Origin: Providencia rustigianii DSM 4541
GTDB lineage: Bacteria > Pseudomonadota > Gammaproteobacteria > Enterobacterales > Enterobacteriaceae
Direction: 5' to 3'
Assembly (NCBI RefSeq): GCF_000156395.1
Contig: NZ_GG703817.1
Span: 953,395 to 1,017,394 of the forward strand
DNA: 64,000 nt
Shown: piece by piece, positions 1 through 10,618 of the stretch
Layout: each line of letters begins with the position of its first letter
Numbering within the stretch: position 1 is the stretch's first letter
Notes under the pieces: generated by a model
What the model saw: only the letters and a program-made list of their open reading frames with translations
Database searches by the model: none
Told to the model about the DNA's origin: nothing
Program-made: the position numbers and the translations under genes

Positions 1-629
1 ATCATCGCCGCTTCAATTAATAACGTTCCTGAGCCGCACATTGGGTCAATCAGTGGGGTATCTTTTTGCCAACCAGAACGGTTAACAATCGCCGCCGCTA
101 ATGTCTCTTTTAATGGCGCCTGACCTGCAAGATCGCGATACCCACGAATATGCAGTGAGTCACCGCTGAGGTCTAATGCAACACTCGCGCGTTCTTTATT
201 CAAATAAACGTTAACGCGAATATCTGCTTCTTGGCGTGCCACATCAGGACGTTGGTCTAATTTGCGAACAAAGCTATCCACGATGGCATCTTTGACTCTC
301 AATGCACCGTATTGGCTATTGCGGATCTCTTCGTTAGTTCCCGTAAAATGCACCACAAATGTGTCATTCACAGAGAATATTTCTGACCAGTCGATTGCTT
401 GCACACCAAGATATAAATCAAGGTCATTGTAGACATCAAAATCATTCAGAGGTAATAGAATACGGGATGCCAATCTGCTCCACAGCAGACTCTGATACAT
501 CACCCGGTCATCAGCCTGAAAATAGACACCCCCTTGTGCAATTTTGCACTGGCTAGCTCCAAGAGCTTCCAATTCCGTTTTCAGTAGTTCTTCCAGGCCT
601 CGAGCTGTGCTGGCAAACAGAGAATTCAT
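1..629 (-). CDS. rlmL: 23S rRNA (guanine) methyltransferase RlmL, N-terminal part
   Basis: Dual 23S rRNA methyltransferase (m2G2445 by the N-terminal half, m7G2069 by the C-terminal half in the E. coli enzyme). Only the first 209 codons are inside the window; the rest lies beyond the left edge. The protein starts [16 protein letters not shown] as in the family. A THUMP RNA-binding region occupies roughly residues 45-155, and the methyltransferase signature [10 protein letters not shown] begins at Asp195, just before the window edge. The ATG at 627-629 is the family start. The gene is divergent from ycbX, with about 98 bp between the two starts for both promoters. No irregularity is seen in the visible part. 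Confidence 0.95.
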   Translation of the reverse strand, partial: MNSLFASTARGLEELLKTELEALGASQCKIAQGGVYFQADDRVMYQSLLWSRLASRILLPLNDFDVYNDLDLYLGVQAIDWSEIFSVNDTFVVHFTGTNEEIRNSQYGALRVKDAIVDSFVRKLDQRPDVARQEADIRVNVYLNKERASVALDLSGDSLHIRGYRDLAGQAPLKETLAAAIVNRSGWQKDTPLIDPMCGSGTLLIEAAM

Positions 630-727
630 AGTATTTATTACCGATTTCGATGAAAAATTGTTGCGCATTATAGCTAATCTCATGCACTTGTCATAAAGTT
701 GCTGAACAACAATTATAGGATTAAAAA

Positions 728-1852
728 ATGATCACGCTTTCGCGCCTTTATACACACCCGGTCAAATCAATGAGAGGCATCCGCTTATCCCACGCATTTG
801 CAGATACAAGCGGGCTAACATTCGATCGTAACTTTATGGTCACCACATTAGAGGGTAAGTTTATCACTGCGCGAAAATATCCGCAGATGTTACTATTTAC
901 GCCCGCGATGCTCAATAATGGGCTCTATCTCAGAGCACCAAATGGCGAAAGTGCTAGCGTATTGTATCAGGACTTTGGTCAGAAACAGAGTCCCACAGAA
1001 GTTTGGGGGAATCATTTTCATGCACTTATTGCCCCTGATGCAATAAATACTTGGTTAAGTACCTTTTTTGATGAGCCAGTACAATTACGTTGGCTAAGTC
1101 CTGAGCTATCTCGCCGCGTCAAAAAACACCATGAAGTCCCCCTCTCTTTTGCCGATGGTTACCCTTTCTTATTAATCAATGAAGCCTCAGTGCAAGAGTT
1201 ACAACGCCGCTGCCCAGCGAGTATTAAACTTGAGCAATTCCGTGGGAACTTAATTATTACGGGTGCTAAACCCTTTGAAGAAGATACATGGCAACGAGTC
1301 CAAATCGGCGAAATTATTTTTACATTGGATAAGCCTTGTAGCCGCTGTATTTTAACCACAGTCAGCCCAGAAAAAGGCATCAAACATCCTAATGCAGAAC
1401 CTTTAGCAACCTTGCAAACATTCCGAATGGATGACAGTGGCGATGTTGATTTTGGTCAAAATTTGCTCATTGAAAATACTGGCGTGATCCGGGTAGGTGA
1501 TACTCTGACTGTACTCGAAACGAAATCTGCAAAGCAATATCCACTACGAGAAAGAGAGGTTCCAGTTGCGCAGACCACTCAAGTATCGCCGAGTAAAATT
1601 AGTTTAATGTTTGAAGAGACTGAATATGAAGGAAATACGGAGCACGTAATTCTTGAACAGCTGGAATACCATGGTTTATCCATTCCTTATTCTTGCCGCG
1701 CTGGGATTTGTGGTCGTTGTCGTATCTCGCTCATAGAGGGCGAAGTCACGCCGTTAAAGCAAAGTGCAATAAAGGAAAATGGTGATATTCTCGCCTGCAG
1801 TTGTATCCCCAAAAGTGCGATTAAGTTGGCATTTATGAAAAATCAAAACTAG
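728..1852 (+). CDS. ycbX: MOSC and 2Fe-2S domain protein YcbX
   Basis: Molybdenum-cofactor-dependent reductase of the YcbX family, which in E. coli detoxifies N-hydroxylated base analogues. Its 374 residues match the usual length (about 369). The N-terminal part has the MOSC-N beta-barrel (HPVKSMRG near residue 11). The MOSC core carries the conserved cysteine region [12 protein letters not shown] around residues 202-213. The C-terminal 85 residues are a plant-type ferredoxin with the cluster motif CRAGICGRC followed by ACSC about 30 residues later, giving four Cys ligands. AGGA lies 8 bases before the ATG. It is divergent from rlmL and convergent with zapC. Confidence 0.95.
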   Translation: MITLSRLYTHPVKSMRGIRLSHAFADTSGLTFDRNFMVTTLEGKFITARKYPQMLLFTPAMLNNGLYLRAPNGESASVLYQDFGQKQSPTEVWGNHFHALIAPDAINTWLSTFFDEPVQLRWLSPELSRRVKKHHEVPLSFADGYPFLLINEASVQELQRRCPASIKLEQFRGNLIITGAKPFEEDTWQRVQIGEIIFTLDKPCSRCILTTVSPEKGIKHPNAEPLATLQTFRMDDSGDVDFGQNLLIENTGVIRVGDTLTVLETKSAKQYPLREREVPVAQTTQVSPSKISLMFEETEYEGNTEHVILEQLEYHGLSIPYSCRAGICGRCRISLIEGEVTPLKQSAIKENGDILACSCIPKSAIKLAFMKNQN

Positions 1853-1867
1853 TATCTAATGCCCAAT

Positions 1868-1902
1868 AATCCCATTAAAGAATTTATTTTTCTAATGGGA
1901 TT
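1868..1902. terminator. Hairpin between ycbX and zapC
   Basis: Perfect 10-bp inverted repeat (AATCCCATTA / TAATGGGATT) with a 15-base loop, 16 bases after the ycbX stop and between two convergent genes. There is no clean T-run on either side, so it is a candidate 3'-end or bidirectional stop structure rather than a textbook intrinsic terminator. Confidence 0.45.
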
Positions 1903-2031
1903 AGAAAATGAGATAAATTAAAAATATTACTATTTTCATATCACAGATAAGTAACAATTTTTATAGCTTTATATTATCTACCCATCTCTTTTTCAAATAA
2001 TCTATTTCTGACCATGATCATTCATGATCTA

Positions 2032-2577
2032 TTAAATAGCATTTACATAAAGCTGACGCTTACTCTTAGATTGATAATGCGCCATTCGATCATTCATGAT
2101 CTTAATTGGATCGCAAAACCGTAAAGTTCGATCGGGTAATTCAAGTGATGACTCAGCTAATAAACATAAACTTGCAGAAGCACCTGCTTCAGCAATAATA
2201 AATGTTGAATAGGTATTCGTATTTTCTAAGCAAACTTGAATTAACTGACCTTGAGTTGGCGCATCAATATAATGAAACGATTTAAAATACCAACTTTTCG
2301 GCATCTGAGGTTTTAAAAAACGATAAGCAACAAGACTATTTAAGACTAATTCAGCGCGTTCTTCATGACTAATATTTAGCCTCTTTGCCTGCTCATCAAA
2401 TAGATAAAATTCCCCAGCATCTTCAATACTAAAAGGCATTTCATTACGTGCAAAAGACGTTAGCATTTTAGCTGGAAAACACGACCGGAATATCATGCCG
2501 TTGGCGAGATCTAACATCACTCTGTCATGGTCACGATCAAAATACCAACGCCAATGATCATCAGGTTTAATATTCAT
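2032..2577 (-). CDS. zapC: Cell division protein ZapC
   Basis: FtsZ-ring-associated protein that promotes lateral bundling of FtsZ protofilaments in the cytoplasm. The 181 residues align end to end with E. coli ZapC (formerly YcbW): the N-terminal WRW.FD..HDR.MLDLANGM stretch, the central LKPQMPKSW motif and IKIMNDR near the C-terminus are conserved. AAGGA sits 6-7 bases before the ATG. It lies downstream of pyrD on the same strand, separated by about 270 bp that include a pyrD terminator, so it is probably transcribed from its own promoter in 2578-2800. Confidence 0.93.
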   Translation of the reverse strand: MNIKPDDHWRWYFDRDHDRVMLDLANGMIFRSCFPAKMLTSFARNEMPFSIEDAGEFYLFDEQAKRLNISHEERAELVLNSLVAYRFLKPQMPKSWYFKSFHYIDAPTQGQLIQVCLENTNTYSTFIIAEAGASASLCLLAESSLELPDRTLRFCDPIKIMNDRMAHYQSKSKRQLYVNAI

Positions 2578-2806
2578 AAACGATCCTTTAGCGATTTTAT
2601 AGGCAAATAAAATTTTAAGTTGATCCTTAATTAGGATCTTACCTAAACATAAACTTAATTATATCCTAGCGCCTAAAAGATTAAGACATACGACAGACTG
2701 ATTAACATAGGCAAACTACGCAGGTAAATAAATTACTAAATAAAAAATATATGCGTAACCTGTCACTTCATGGATATAAAACTAGGTTTAATATTAATAT
2801 AGGATA

Positions 2807-2831
2807 AAAGGGGGAATAAATAAACCCCCTT
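2807..2831 (-). terminator. pyrD intrinsic terminator
   Basis: AAGGGGG / CCCCCTT stem (7 bp, 10-base loop) followed on the minus strand by TTTTAT, placed 21 bases after the pyrD stop codon. Confidence 0.65.
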
Positions 2832-2851
2832 GTATAATAAATCATCATTTT

Positions 2852-3862
2852 TTAGATATGATTAACAATATTCTTTATTAATTTTGGTCCATGATAAATA
2901 AAACCAGAATAAATTTGGATTAATGAAGCACCCGCTTCCATTTTTTCTCTTGCTGCGGTTAATGAATCAATTCCGCCCACACCAATAATAGGAAGCTTGC
3001 CATTTAATTCGCGAGAAATAAGTTTAATCACTTGGGTACTTTTTAATTGTACCGGACGACCACTTAATCCCCCAGCTTCATTACAGTGATTTAAACCTTG
3101 AACTAATGAGCGATCTAGCGTGGTATTCGTGGCAATAACGCCATCGATATTATGTCTTACCAAGCTATCTGCCACTTGAATAATTTCTTCTTCTGTTAAA
3201 TCAGGGGCTATTTTCACTGCAACTGGAACATATTTTTGATGCAATGATTGCAACTCAAGTTGCTTAGCTTTAATACCACTGAGTAAGTCATCCAGTGCTT
3301 CGCCATATTGTAATGTACGTAAACCCGGAGTATTCGGTGATGAAATATTAATCGCAATATAACCTGCATGGGTATAAATCTTATCCATACAAATCAAATA
3401 ATCATCTTTACCCTGCTCAACTGGCGTGTCTTTATTTTTACCGATATTAATCCCGAGAATCCCACCGTAAGTTGATTTTTTGACATTCTCAACGAGGTTA
3501 TCAACACCTTTATTGTTGAACCCCATTCGGTTAATAATCCCTTCAGCTTCCACCACTCTGAAAAGCCGTGGCTTATCATTACCCACTTGCGGGCGTGGGG
3601 TGACCGTGCCTATTTCTATAAAACCAAACCCCATCGCACCAAATGCATCAATGCATTCGCCGTCTTTATCTAAACCTGCGGCTAAACCTAATGGATTTTT
3701 AAAGGAAAGTCCCATGCATTGAACGGGTTTGGTAGCAACAGATTGACGGAGAAGAAATTGGAGAGGGGAATTATTTAAACGCTGAAGCTGGCGGAACGTT
3801 AACTCATGGGCTTTTTCAGGATCAAACTGAAAGAGTGCCTTTCGGGCAAGATGATATAGCAT
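2852..3862 (-). CDS. pyrD: Dihydroorotate dehydrogenase (quinone), class 2
   Basis: Oxidises dihydroorotate to orotate in pyrimidine synthesis and passes electrons to the membrane quinone pool. Length (336 residues) is that of the class 2 enzyme. The N-terminal helical membrane-associating extension ([20 protein letters not shown]) is present, followed by the FMN TIM barrel: [24 protein letters not shown] with the catalytic serine of class 2 enzymes, and the phosphate-binding GVGGI...A...AGAS..QIYSG near the C-terminus. AGG lies upstream of the ATG. The 293-bp region before it contains the pepN terminator and no other gene that I can support. Confidence 0.97.
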   Translation of the reverse strand: MLYHLARKALFQFDPEKAHELTFRQLQRLNNSPLQFLLRQSVATKPVQCMGLSFKNPLGLAAGLDKDGECIDAFGAMGFGFIEIGTVTPRPQVGNDKPRLFRVVEAEGIINRMGFNNKGVDNLVENVKKSTYGGILGINIGKNKDTPVEQGKDDYLICMDKIYTHAGYIAINISSPNTPGLRTLQYGEALDDLLSGIKAKQLELQSLHQKYVPVAVKIAPDLTEEEIIQVADSLVRHNIDGVIATNTTLDRSLVQGLNHCNEAGGLSGRPVQLKSTQVIKLISRELNGKLPIIGVGGIDSLTAAREKMEAGASLIQIYSGFIYHGPKLIKNIVNHI

Positions 3863-4103
3863 ATCTATTAACCTATTTTCTGTCTAAGTGCGATTGAAGA
3901 CAAATCTCTCAGTGCGGACCGGACTACTTAAATGCTTGGCGCGCGAAAAAACACTCACTAAACTAAGTTTATGAGCATGAAATGAGAGTGGTTTGATAAA
4001 ACGCCTGCTAGGGTAACCGATATATAGGGTAATAATCCATGAAAATATCACTAAAAGTGCTATTTGATTGATTTCGATCCAATCTGGGGGATCCCTTATC
4101 AAT

Positions 4104-4135
4104 AAAAAGCCCCTAAGTATCACTACCTAAGGGCT
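4104..4135 (-). terminator. pepN intrinsic terminator
   Basis: Twelve-position stem (AGCCCTTAGGTA / TACTTAGGGGCT on the minus strand, two mismatches) with a 4-base loop and a following TTTTTATT, 21 bases after the pepN stop. Confidence 0.75.
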
Positions 4136-4155
4136 GTAACTGCTCAGAAACTTAA

Positions 4156-6774
4156 TTAGCTTTCTAATGCCTTACTAATTTTTTCAAACAAATCACCCGA
4201 TAAATTTTCTAGGCCTTTTAATTTTTCAAGCACATCACGCATTAAGCCTTGGCGCTTCGCATCATAGCGCTTTAAACGGATTAGTGGCTCAATCAGTCGA
4301 GAGGCAACTTGTGGGTTACGTGTATTCAGATCTACTAAAATTTCATACAGGAACTGATAGCCGCTGCTATCTTCTGCATGGAAATTAACAGGATTTCCTG
4401 ACGTAAATGCCCCCACTAATGCACGAACTCGGTTCGGGTTAGTCATACTAAACGAACGGTGATTTAACAGTTTCCGTACTGTGTTAACCGTATCTTTGGA
4501 TGGGTTCGTTCCTTGCAACGTAAACCATTTATCCATGACTAAACCATCATGGTGCCAACGATCATCAAAATCTGCCATCAGCGTTGCGAGGCATGGCAAG
4601 CCAGCTTCATTCGCTGCAGTTAATGCCGCTAATGAATCAGTCATGTTATCCGCACCACGATACTGTTCTTCAACCAGCTTATTCGCAAATGCATGATCTT
4701 CTGCTGCCGCTAAATATTGCAAACACGTATTACGCAATGAACGTAAAGCGATGTCTTTATGCTCAACACGATACTCCGCAATATTAATAGAACGATAGAC
4801 TGCTAACAGTTCATCGAACATTTCATTCGCTAACGTGCTATGTATAAAATCAATAACGGAGTGGATCGCTACCGGATCAATCACAGTAAATAGCTCTGCA
4901 ATCTCATTTTCCGATGGTAACGTTAAGATCAATGCCGCTAATGCAGGATCGATTTGTTCATCGAGCAAGATTGCTCGGAATGCATCGACAACATGCTCTG
5001 GCAGAATTAATGCTTCACCTTTATGCAATCTTTCTACATTGATTTTAGCGTAGTTATTGATTAATTGTTGCGCCGCATCCCAACGAGAAAATTCATTGCT
5101 AGCATGCTGCATTAAGAATGCTAATTGCTCATCGGTATAAGGATAATCCAACTTCACTGGCGCAGAAAACTCACGTAATAAAGAAGGCACCGGATGCGAG
5201 GTTACATGATCAAAAACAAAGCTTTGCGATGCTTGAGTCACGTTCAATACGGAGTTTACGGGACTACCTTCACGCATTAATGGGATCACTGAACCGTCTT
5301 CGCCATAAAACTCAACATCTAATGGGATGTGTAATGGCTGTTTATCCGCTTGATCCGCTGTTGGTGGCGTCATTTGGCTGACATGCAATGTATATTGTTG
5401 TTTTTCTGGTGAATATTCATCGCGCACTGTTAATACTGGCGTACCCGACTGGCTGTACCAACGACGGAATAGAGAAAGATCTACATTCGATGCATCTTCC
5501 ATCGCTTGTACAAAATCATCACAGGTTGCTGCACTACCATCATGACGATGAACATATAGCTGAATACCTGCTTGGAACATCTCTTCGCCAAGTAGGGTAT
5601 GGATCATACGAATGACTTCAGAACCTTTCTCATACACAGTGAGTGTATAGAAGTTATTCATTTCGATAACTTTTTCTGGGCGAATTGGGTGTGCCATTGG
5701 GCTAGCATCTTCCGCAAATTGCGCCGCACGCATCACTTTAACATTATTAATACGGTTAACGGATCGAGAGCCTAAATCTGAACTAAATTCTTGATCGCGG
5801 AATACGGTCAGCCCTTCTTTTAGACTCAATTGGAACCAATCACGACAAGTAATACGGTTACCCGTCCAGTTATGGAAATATTCATGGCCAATTACTGATT
5901 CAATATTCAGATAATCTTTATCCGTAGCCGTTTCGCTCTTCGCTAAGACATATTTAGAGTTAAATACATTGAGACCTTTATTTTCCATTGCGCCCATGTT
6001 GAAAAAATCAACTGCTACAATCATATAGATATCAAGGTCATACTCTAATCCAAAACGCTCTTCATCCCATTTCATTGCATTTTGTAGGGATTTCATTGCC
6101 CACGGAGCACGGTCTAGATTGCCTTTATCAACAAACAGCTCTAAGGCAACTTCACGTCCTGTACGCGTCACGAAGACATCACGTAGAACATCAAAATCAC
6201 CCGCAACTAGCGCAAATAAGTAACTTGGTTTTGGGAATGGATCTTCCCATTTAACCCAATGACGCCCATTGTCTAACTCACCTTCAGCAATACGGTTACC
6301 ATTGGATAATAAATAAGGATAGCGAGCTTTATCTGCCGTAATAGTGGTAGTGTAACGAGCTAAAACATCTGGACGGTCTAAATAGTAAGTAATGTGACGG
6401 AAACCTTCAGCTTCACATTGCGTACATAACGCATCACCAGAAACATATAACCCTTCTAAGGCACTATTTTTCTCAGGGCTGATTTCATTCACAATGCGGA
6501 GCGTAAATGCTTCCGGTAATGATTCAATAATTAGCTTACCCTGCGCTTCTTTATATTGTGTCCACGGTTGCCCATCTACTTCAAGGCTAAGTAAGCTTAA
6601 ATCTTCACCCGCTAACTCAAGGGTTGATGACTGAGGATTAAGGCGTTTTACCTCACTCACTGCTGTAACGATGGTTTTGGCGGGATCAAGGTCAAAATCA
6701 AGAGAAATTTCTGTAATGGTATAATCAGGCGCTTGATAATCCTGACGATATTTTGCTTGTCTTAACTGAGTCAT
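4156..6774 (-). CDS. pepN: Aminopeptidase N
   Basis: Cytosolic M1-family zinc aminopeptidase that removes N-terminal residues from peptides. The chosen start (ATG at 6772-6774, protein MTQLRQAKYRQDYQAP) gives 872 residues, matching E. coli PepN (870), and is preceded by AAGG; an in-frame ATG 75 bases further upstream has no family support. The substrate-binding GAMEN motif is in FFNMGAMENKG, and the zinc site HEYFH is followed 18 residues later by the third ligand Glu. The C-terminal helical domain, ending in LKGLENLSGDLFEKI, is complete. It is divergent from pncB. Confidence 0.97.
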   Translation of the reverse strand: MTQLRQAKYRQDYQAPDYTITEISLDFDLDPAKTIVTAVSEVKRLNPQSSTLELAGEDLSLLSLEVDGQPWTQYKEAQGKLIIESLPEAFTLRIVNEISPEKNSALEGLYVSGDALCTQCEAEGFRHITYYLDRPDVLARYTTTITADKARYPYLLSNGNRIAEGELDNGRHWVKWEDPFPKPSYLFALVAGDFDVLRDVFVTRTGREVALELFVDKGNLDRAPWAMKSLQNAMKWDEERFGLEYDLDIYMIVAVDFFNMGAMENKGLNVFNSKYVLAKSETATDKDYLNIESVIGHEYFHNWTGNRITCRDWFQLSLKEGLTVFRDQEFSSDLGSRSVNRINNVKVMRAAQFAEDASPMAHPIRPEKVIEMNNFYTLTVYEKGSEVIRMIHTLLGEEMFQAGIQLYVHRHDGSAATCDDFVQAMEDASNVDLSLFRRWYSQSGTPVLTVRDEYSPEKQQYTLHVSQMTPPTADQADKQPLHIPLDVEFYGEDGSVIPLMREGSPVNSVLNVTQASQSFVFDHVTSHPVPSLLREFSAPVKLDYPYTDEQLAFLMQHASNEFSRWDAAQQLINNYAKINVERLHKGEALILPEHVVDAFRAILLDEQIDPALAALILTLPSENEIAELFTVIDPVAIHSVIDFIHSTLANEMFDELLAVYRSINIAEYRVEHKDIALRSLRNTCLQYLAAAEDHAFANKLVEEQYRGADNMTDSLAALTAANEAGLPCLATLMADFDDRWHHDGLVMDKWFTLQGTNPSKDTVNTVRKLLNHRSFSMTNPNRVRALVGAFTSGNPVNFHAEDSSGYQFLYEILVDLNTRNPQVASRLIEPLIRLKRYDAKRQGLMRDVLEKLKGLENLSGDLFEKISKALES

Positions 6775-7232
6775 AGATAACCTTTTTTGGTTCGTTATAT
6801 CCGTGTCATAGTCTCTTATTGCTATATACAATACTATAAGACGTGGCAATGTGAATGGGTTTGAGAAACATTTGCATCACAAAAATCGATGTTTTTCTAT
6901 TATGTCCTTCCAAATTTATACCGTGAGTATCCAACTTTGTGGCAAGCGAGTTTGCTTGTTGGTGCTATTGCCCTATCAAATATTAATTTACATGTTAGTA
7001 TCATTAAGTGATTATTGTTCTTAACATGTTATTCCATTATCAATGGGACGGCCCTTAAACCAATAATCCCATTTATAGCGTTGAACTCAAAAATTAATTG
7101 GGTGGGTTAAAGTTGAATAATCCTCATACAACATAGAGATAGAATAACACTTCAATCTTTTGGTAAAGCGGGTATACTTTTTCAACTTTAACGATTTAGC
7201 AATTAGTAAGCTCCGCGAGGAACTCTGCGCGC
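6775..7232. promoter_or_regulatory. pepN-pncB divergent intergenic region with inverted repeat
   Basis: 458 bp without a gene between two divergent genes. It must hold both promoters. The clearest structure is a perfect 12-bp inverted repeat, GTTAAAGTTGAA at 7106-7117 and TTCAACTTTAAC at 7181-7192, with 63 bases between the arms, just upstream of pncB. A TATACT that could serve as a -10 (7173-7178) lies immediately before the second arm. I did not see the NadR-type operator known from the E. coli pncB promoter. The rest is AT-rich with no recognised element. Confidence 0.45.
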
Positions 7233-8447
7233 ATGAATTTAGACGTAACACCGATTATTACATCACTGCTTGATACTGATGCTTATAAGCTTCACATGCA
7301 ACAAGCTGTTTTTCACCAATACAACCAAGTCCCTGTTGTTGCTGAATTTCGCTGTCGTAGCAGTGATATTTTAGGTGGTTATGCCAACGAGATTAGACAG
7401 CAAGTTCAATTAATGGCTCAGCTTTCTCTCTCGGATGACGAATTTGGCTATTTACGTACTTTGCCATTTTTCACCGATGATTATCTCGCATGGCTAAAAA
7501 CATTCCGTTTTAATCCCGATCAGGTGGTAATCAGTGTTGCTAATGATGGGCAACTTGCTATCCGCATTCATGGTCCATGGCGTGAAGTGATTATGTGGGA
7601 AGTTCCTCTTCTTGCATTGGTCAGTGAAATCGCCCAAAGAGATAGACACCCTACAATTTCCAGCCAAGATGCTGTGAATCAGTTGCGTAAATTACTAGCA
7701 CTGTTTTATCAGGAAGCTTCAGGGCATCACCTCGATCTTTCAGGCTTTAAGCTAATGGATTTTGGTACGCGTCGCCGTTTCTCTTATGAAGTGCAATCCG
7801 CCATTGTTGCCATGCTTAAGCAAGAGTTTCCGTACTTAGTTGGTACCAGCAACTACAAGCTGGCGAGAGAACTTGACTTATCCCCTGTAGGCACGCAAGC
7901 CCATGAGTGGTTCCAAGCGCATCAGCAAATCAGCCCAGAACTTGCCAATAGCCAACGTGAAGCGCTACAAAGTTGGTTAGATGAATATCCAAATCATCTT
8001 GGCATCGCACTAACCGACTGTATTACGATGGATGCATTCTTACGGGATTTTGATGGCGAATTTGCAAAACGCTATCAAGGACTGCGCCATGATTCTGGGG
8101 ATCCTATCGAGTGGGGAGAAAAAGCGATTGCTCACTACCAAAAACTCGGCATTGACCCACACACGAAAACATTAGTGTTTTCTGACAATTTGGATCTACA
8201 AAAAGCATTAGAATTATATCGCTATTTCCATCAGCAAATTAATCTGGTATTTGGTATTGGCACCAGACTGACCTGCAATATTCCCAATGTGGTCCCGCTT
8301 AATATCGTGATTAAGCTGGTGGAGTGTAATGGTAAGCCCGTTGCTAAATTATCGGATAGCCCCGGTAAAACCATCTGTGAAGATGATGAATTTGTTAATC
8401 AGCTACGCAAAGCTTTTGACCTTCCTAAAATGGAAAAAGCCTGCTAA
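7233..8447 (+). CDS. pncB: Nicotinate phosphoribosyltransferase
   Basis: Converts nicotinate, PRPP and ATP to nicotinate mononucleotide in NAD salvage. 404 residues, as in the enterobacterial family (400). N-terminal [17 protein letters not shown], the phosphorylatable histidine region [11 protein letters not shown] (residues about 227-237), [14 protein letters not shown] and the PRPP-side RHDSGDP motif are all present. GAGGAA lies upstream of the ATG. It is followed by asnS on the same strand after 209 bp, the same order as in E. coli. Confidence 0.97.
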   Translation: MNLDVTPIITSLLDTDAYKLHMQQAVFHQYNQVPVVAEFRCRSSDILGGYANEIRQQVQLMAQLSLSDDEFGYLRTLPFFTDDYLAWLKTFRFNPDQVVISVANDGQLAIRIHGPWREVIMWEVPLLALVSEIAQRDRHPTISSQDAVNQLRKLLALFYQEASGHHLDLSGFKLMDFGTRRRFSYEVQSAIVAMLKQEFPYLVGTSNYKLARELDLSPVGTQAHEWFQAHQQISPELANSQREALQSWLDEYPNHLGIALTDCITMDAFLRDFDGEFAKRYQGLRHDSGDPIEWGEKAIAHYQKLGIDPHTKTLVFSDNLDLQKALELYRYFHQQINLVFGIGTRLTCNIPNVVPLNIVIKLVECNGKPVAKLSDSPGKTICEDDEFVNQLRKAFDLPKMEKAC

Positions 8448-8549
8448 AACCAAATTAATAGCCCGATAACGATTTTTTACTTGTTTCCTGTCGAATGGCA
8501 AGTAACATAGCAGATTACCCCTGAAATATGGGATTTCGGAACCGATGTC

Positions 8550-8612
8550 GGGTTTACTGGTTTTATTCCTATAATGGCACGTCACTATTGACGATACTAA
8601 AGCAGTAAACCC
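8550..8612 (+). promoter_or_regulatory. asnS upstream region with inverted repeats and -10-like box
   Basis: TATAAT at 8570-8575 is flanked by a perfect 10-bp inverted repeat, GGGTTTACTG (8550-8559) and CAGTAAACCC (8603-8612); a small hairpin CGTCA-CTAT-TGACG (8580-8593) lies between. No good -35 is visible at 16-18 bp. This is a candidate operator or leader structure for asnS; its function is inferred only from position. Confidence 0.4.
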
Positions 8613-8656
8613 CGTCATCTCATCTTGTTAACATTATTTAAAAGAGAGTAATTTTT

Positions 8657-10057
8657 ATGATCGTTGCGCCTGTAGTCGATGTACTGCAAGGCCGTGTGGC
8701 GGTGGGCACTGAAGTCACCGTTCAAGGCTGGGTACGTACAAGGAGAGATTCAAAAGCTGGTTTTTCTTTCCTCGCCGTTTATGACGGTTCATGCTTTAAC
8801 CCATTACAGGCTATCATCAATAATAATTTACCTAATTATAATGACGAAGTCCTGCATTTGACCACTGGCTGCTCTGTTGAGGTCACGGGTGTTGTTGCCG
8901 AATCTCAAGGTCAAGGTCAATCTTTTGAACTGCAAGCAACAGCGATTAAAGTGGTTGGCTGGGTTGAAGATCCTGATACTTACCCAATGGCACCAAAGCG
9001 CCACAGCGTTGAGTTCCTACGTGAAGCTGCTCACTTGCGCCCACGCACTAACTTAATCGGTGCTGTTGCCCGTGTACGTCATACCTTAGCGCAAGCTCTG
9101 CATCGTTTCTTTGACGAACAAGGCTTCTTCTGGGTATCTACCCCTCTGATCACCGCTTCTGATACTGAAGGTGCGGGTGAAATGTTCCGTGTATCCACGC
9201 TGGATTACAACAATTTACCGCGTACAGATAAAGGCGAAGTGGATTTCAGCCAAGATTTCTTTGGTCGCGAAGCGTTCTTGACTGTTTCTGGTCAATTGAA
9301 CGGTGAAGCTTACGCTACCGCATTAAGCAAAGTGTATACTTTCGGTCCAACTTTCCGCGCGGAAAACTCCAACACCAGCCGTCACTTAGCCGAATTCTGG
9401 ATGTTAGAACCTGAAGTGGCTTTCGCCAACTTAGATGATATCGCAGGTTTGGCAGAAAAAATGCTGAAATATGCCTTTAAAGCGGCATTAACTGAGCGCC
9501 GTGATGATTTAGAATTCTTTGCTGAACGTGTCGATAAAGATGTCATTGACCGTCTGGAACGTTTCGTAAATTCTGATTTCGCTCAAGTCGACTATACCGA
9601 CGCGGTTAAAATCTTAGAAACCTGTGGCCAAAAATTCGAAAACCCAGTTTACTGGGGCGTGGATTTATCTTCGGAGCATGAGCGCTACCTTGCAGAGCAG
9701 CACTTTAAAGCGCCGGTAGTAGTTAAAAACTATCCGAAAGATATTAAAGCTTTCTATATGCGCCTTAACGAAGACGGTAAAACCGTTGCCGCCATGGATG
9801 TATTAGCGCCAGGTATTGGTGAAATCATCGGTGGTTCACAGCGTGAAGAACGCTTGGATATGCTGGATGCACGTTTAGAAGAAATGGGCATGAATAAAGA
9901 AGACTATTGGTGGTACCGTGATCTGCGTCGTTACGGCACCGTGCCTCATTCAGGCTTCGGTCTTGGGTTTGAGCGTTTAGTTGCTTATGTCACTGGCGTC
10001 GGCAACGTGCGTGAAGTGATTGCATTCCCACGAACCCCAAGAAATGCCTCATTCTAA
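8657..10057 (+). CDS. asnS: Asparaginyl-tRNA synthetase
   Basis: Class IIb aminoacyl-tRNA synthetase that charges tRNA-Asn with asparagine. 466 residues, the length of E. coli AsnRS. The OB-fold anticodon-binding domain takes up the first about 110 residues ([20 protein letters not shown]). Class II motif 2 is seen in [21 protein letters not shown] (about 235-255) and motif 3 in [10 protein letters not shown] near the C-terminus. RBS AAGAGAG precedes the ATG. It lies between pncB and the porin gene, as in E. coli. Confidence 0.97.
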   Translation: MIVAPVVDVLQGRVAVGTEVTVQGWVRTRRDSKAGFSFLAVYDGSCFNPLQAIINNNLPNYNDEVLHLTTGCSVEVTGVVAESQGQGQSFELQATAIKVVGWVEDPDTYPMAPKRHSVEFLREAAHLRPRTNLIGAVARVRHTLAQALHRFFDEQGFFWVSTPLITASDTEGAGEMFRVSTLDYNNLPRTDKGEVDFSQDFFGREAFLTVSGQLNGEAYATALSKVYTFGPTFRAENSNTSRHLAEFWMLEPEVAFANLDDIAGLAEKMLKYAFKAALTERRDDLEFFAERVDKDVIDRLERFVNSDFAQVDYTDAVKILETCGQKFENPVYWGVDLSSEHERYLAEQHFKAPVVVKNYPKDIKAFYMRLNEDGKTVAAMDVLAPGIGEIIGGSQREERLDMLDARLEEMGMNKEDYWWYRDLRRYGTVPHSGFGLGFERLVAYVTGVGNVREVIAFPRTPRNASF

Positions 10058-10094
10058 TCGGCTGAGTTTATCGCCTTTATAATATGGCAATCCG

Positions 10095-10128
10095 TATCGG
10101 GTCGATGTTACTGGCCCGATATTATTTA
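10095..10128 (+). terminator. asnS terminator
   Basis: TATCGGG / CCCGATA stem (7 bp, 13-base loop), followed by TTATTTATA, 37 bases after the asnS stop. Confidence 0.6.
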
Positions 10129-10618
10129 TAAGCGGTATAATTTTTGAATAAATAATTTATCACCACACTTTATTTGAGATCTAAATCACATTTTTTCGTT
10201 TATAGCTTTATATCTTATGCTTTTAACGACAATCTAGATTCCATCTAAGAATAATCTGCTTTTCTAGCTTTACCACGCTTATTTAGCTGCGCACTTTTTA
10301 CTCATCGGATAATCATTTAGTTCGAAAAAAGTTCAATTTGTCTTTCAAAAAAGTTCCCTCATTTTTGTAAAAAAAATTAAACTGGTACGATGAGTGGTTA
10401 TTTTTTGCTCTATTTTTTACATTTTGAAACACCTTGTTACCATTTGTTTCAGAATCTTCGTTTTTGTAGCATTTTGGGGGTAGATAAATTTGTCTACCAA
10501 TGGAACACTGGACGCCGACTAAAGACGACACTAATCTCTCACAAATAGTTCAAAAGAAATTTATGGATTATTTTTGGCAGTGGCAGGTGTCCGAATAACA
10601 CCAATGAGGGTAATAATA
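10129..10618 (+). promoter_or_regulatory. Porin promoter and long leader with OmpR-like boxes
   Basis: About 490 bp without a gene upstream of the porin start. At 10414-10452 the sequence TTTTTTACATTTTGAAAC, then a second GTTACCATTTGTTTC unit, closely resembles the OmpR box series of E. coli ompF/ompC. It is followed at about 10461-10472 by TTTTTGTAGCAT, which resembles the ompF -10 region. A transcript from here would have a leader of about 140 bases, in keeping with porin mRNAs that are small-RNA targets. The upstream part (10140-10410) is AT-rich with T- and A-runs. The OmpR assignment rests on resemblance and position. Confidence 0.6.

Noticed and set aside
3884-4123. 79-residue minus-strand frame between pyrD and pepN
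   Set aside because: It overlaps the pepN terminator, has no RBS and no recognisable family; the residues look like random AT-rich translation.
8403-8618. 71-residue minus-strand frame between pncB and asnS
   Set aside because: Overlaps the end of pncB and the asnS upstream region antisense; no family.
10313-10531. 72-residue minus-strand frame upstream of the porin
   Set aside because: It lies over the OmpR-like boxes and promoter; low-complexity Lys/Asn/Phe composition.
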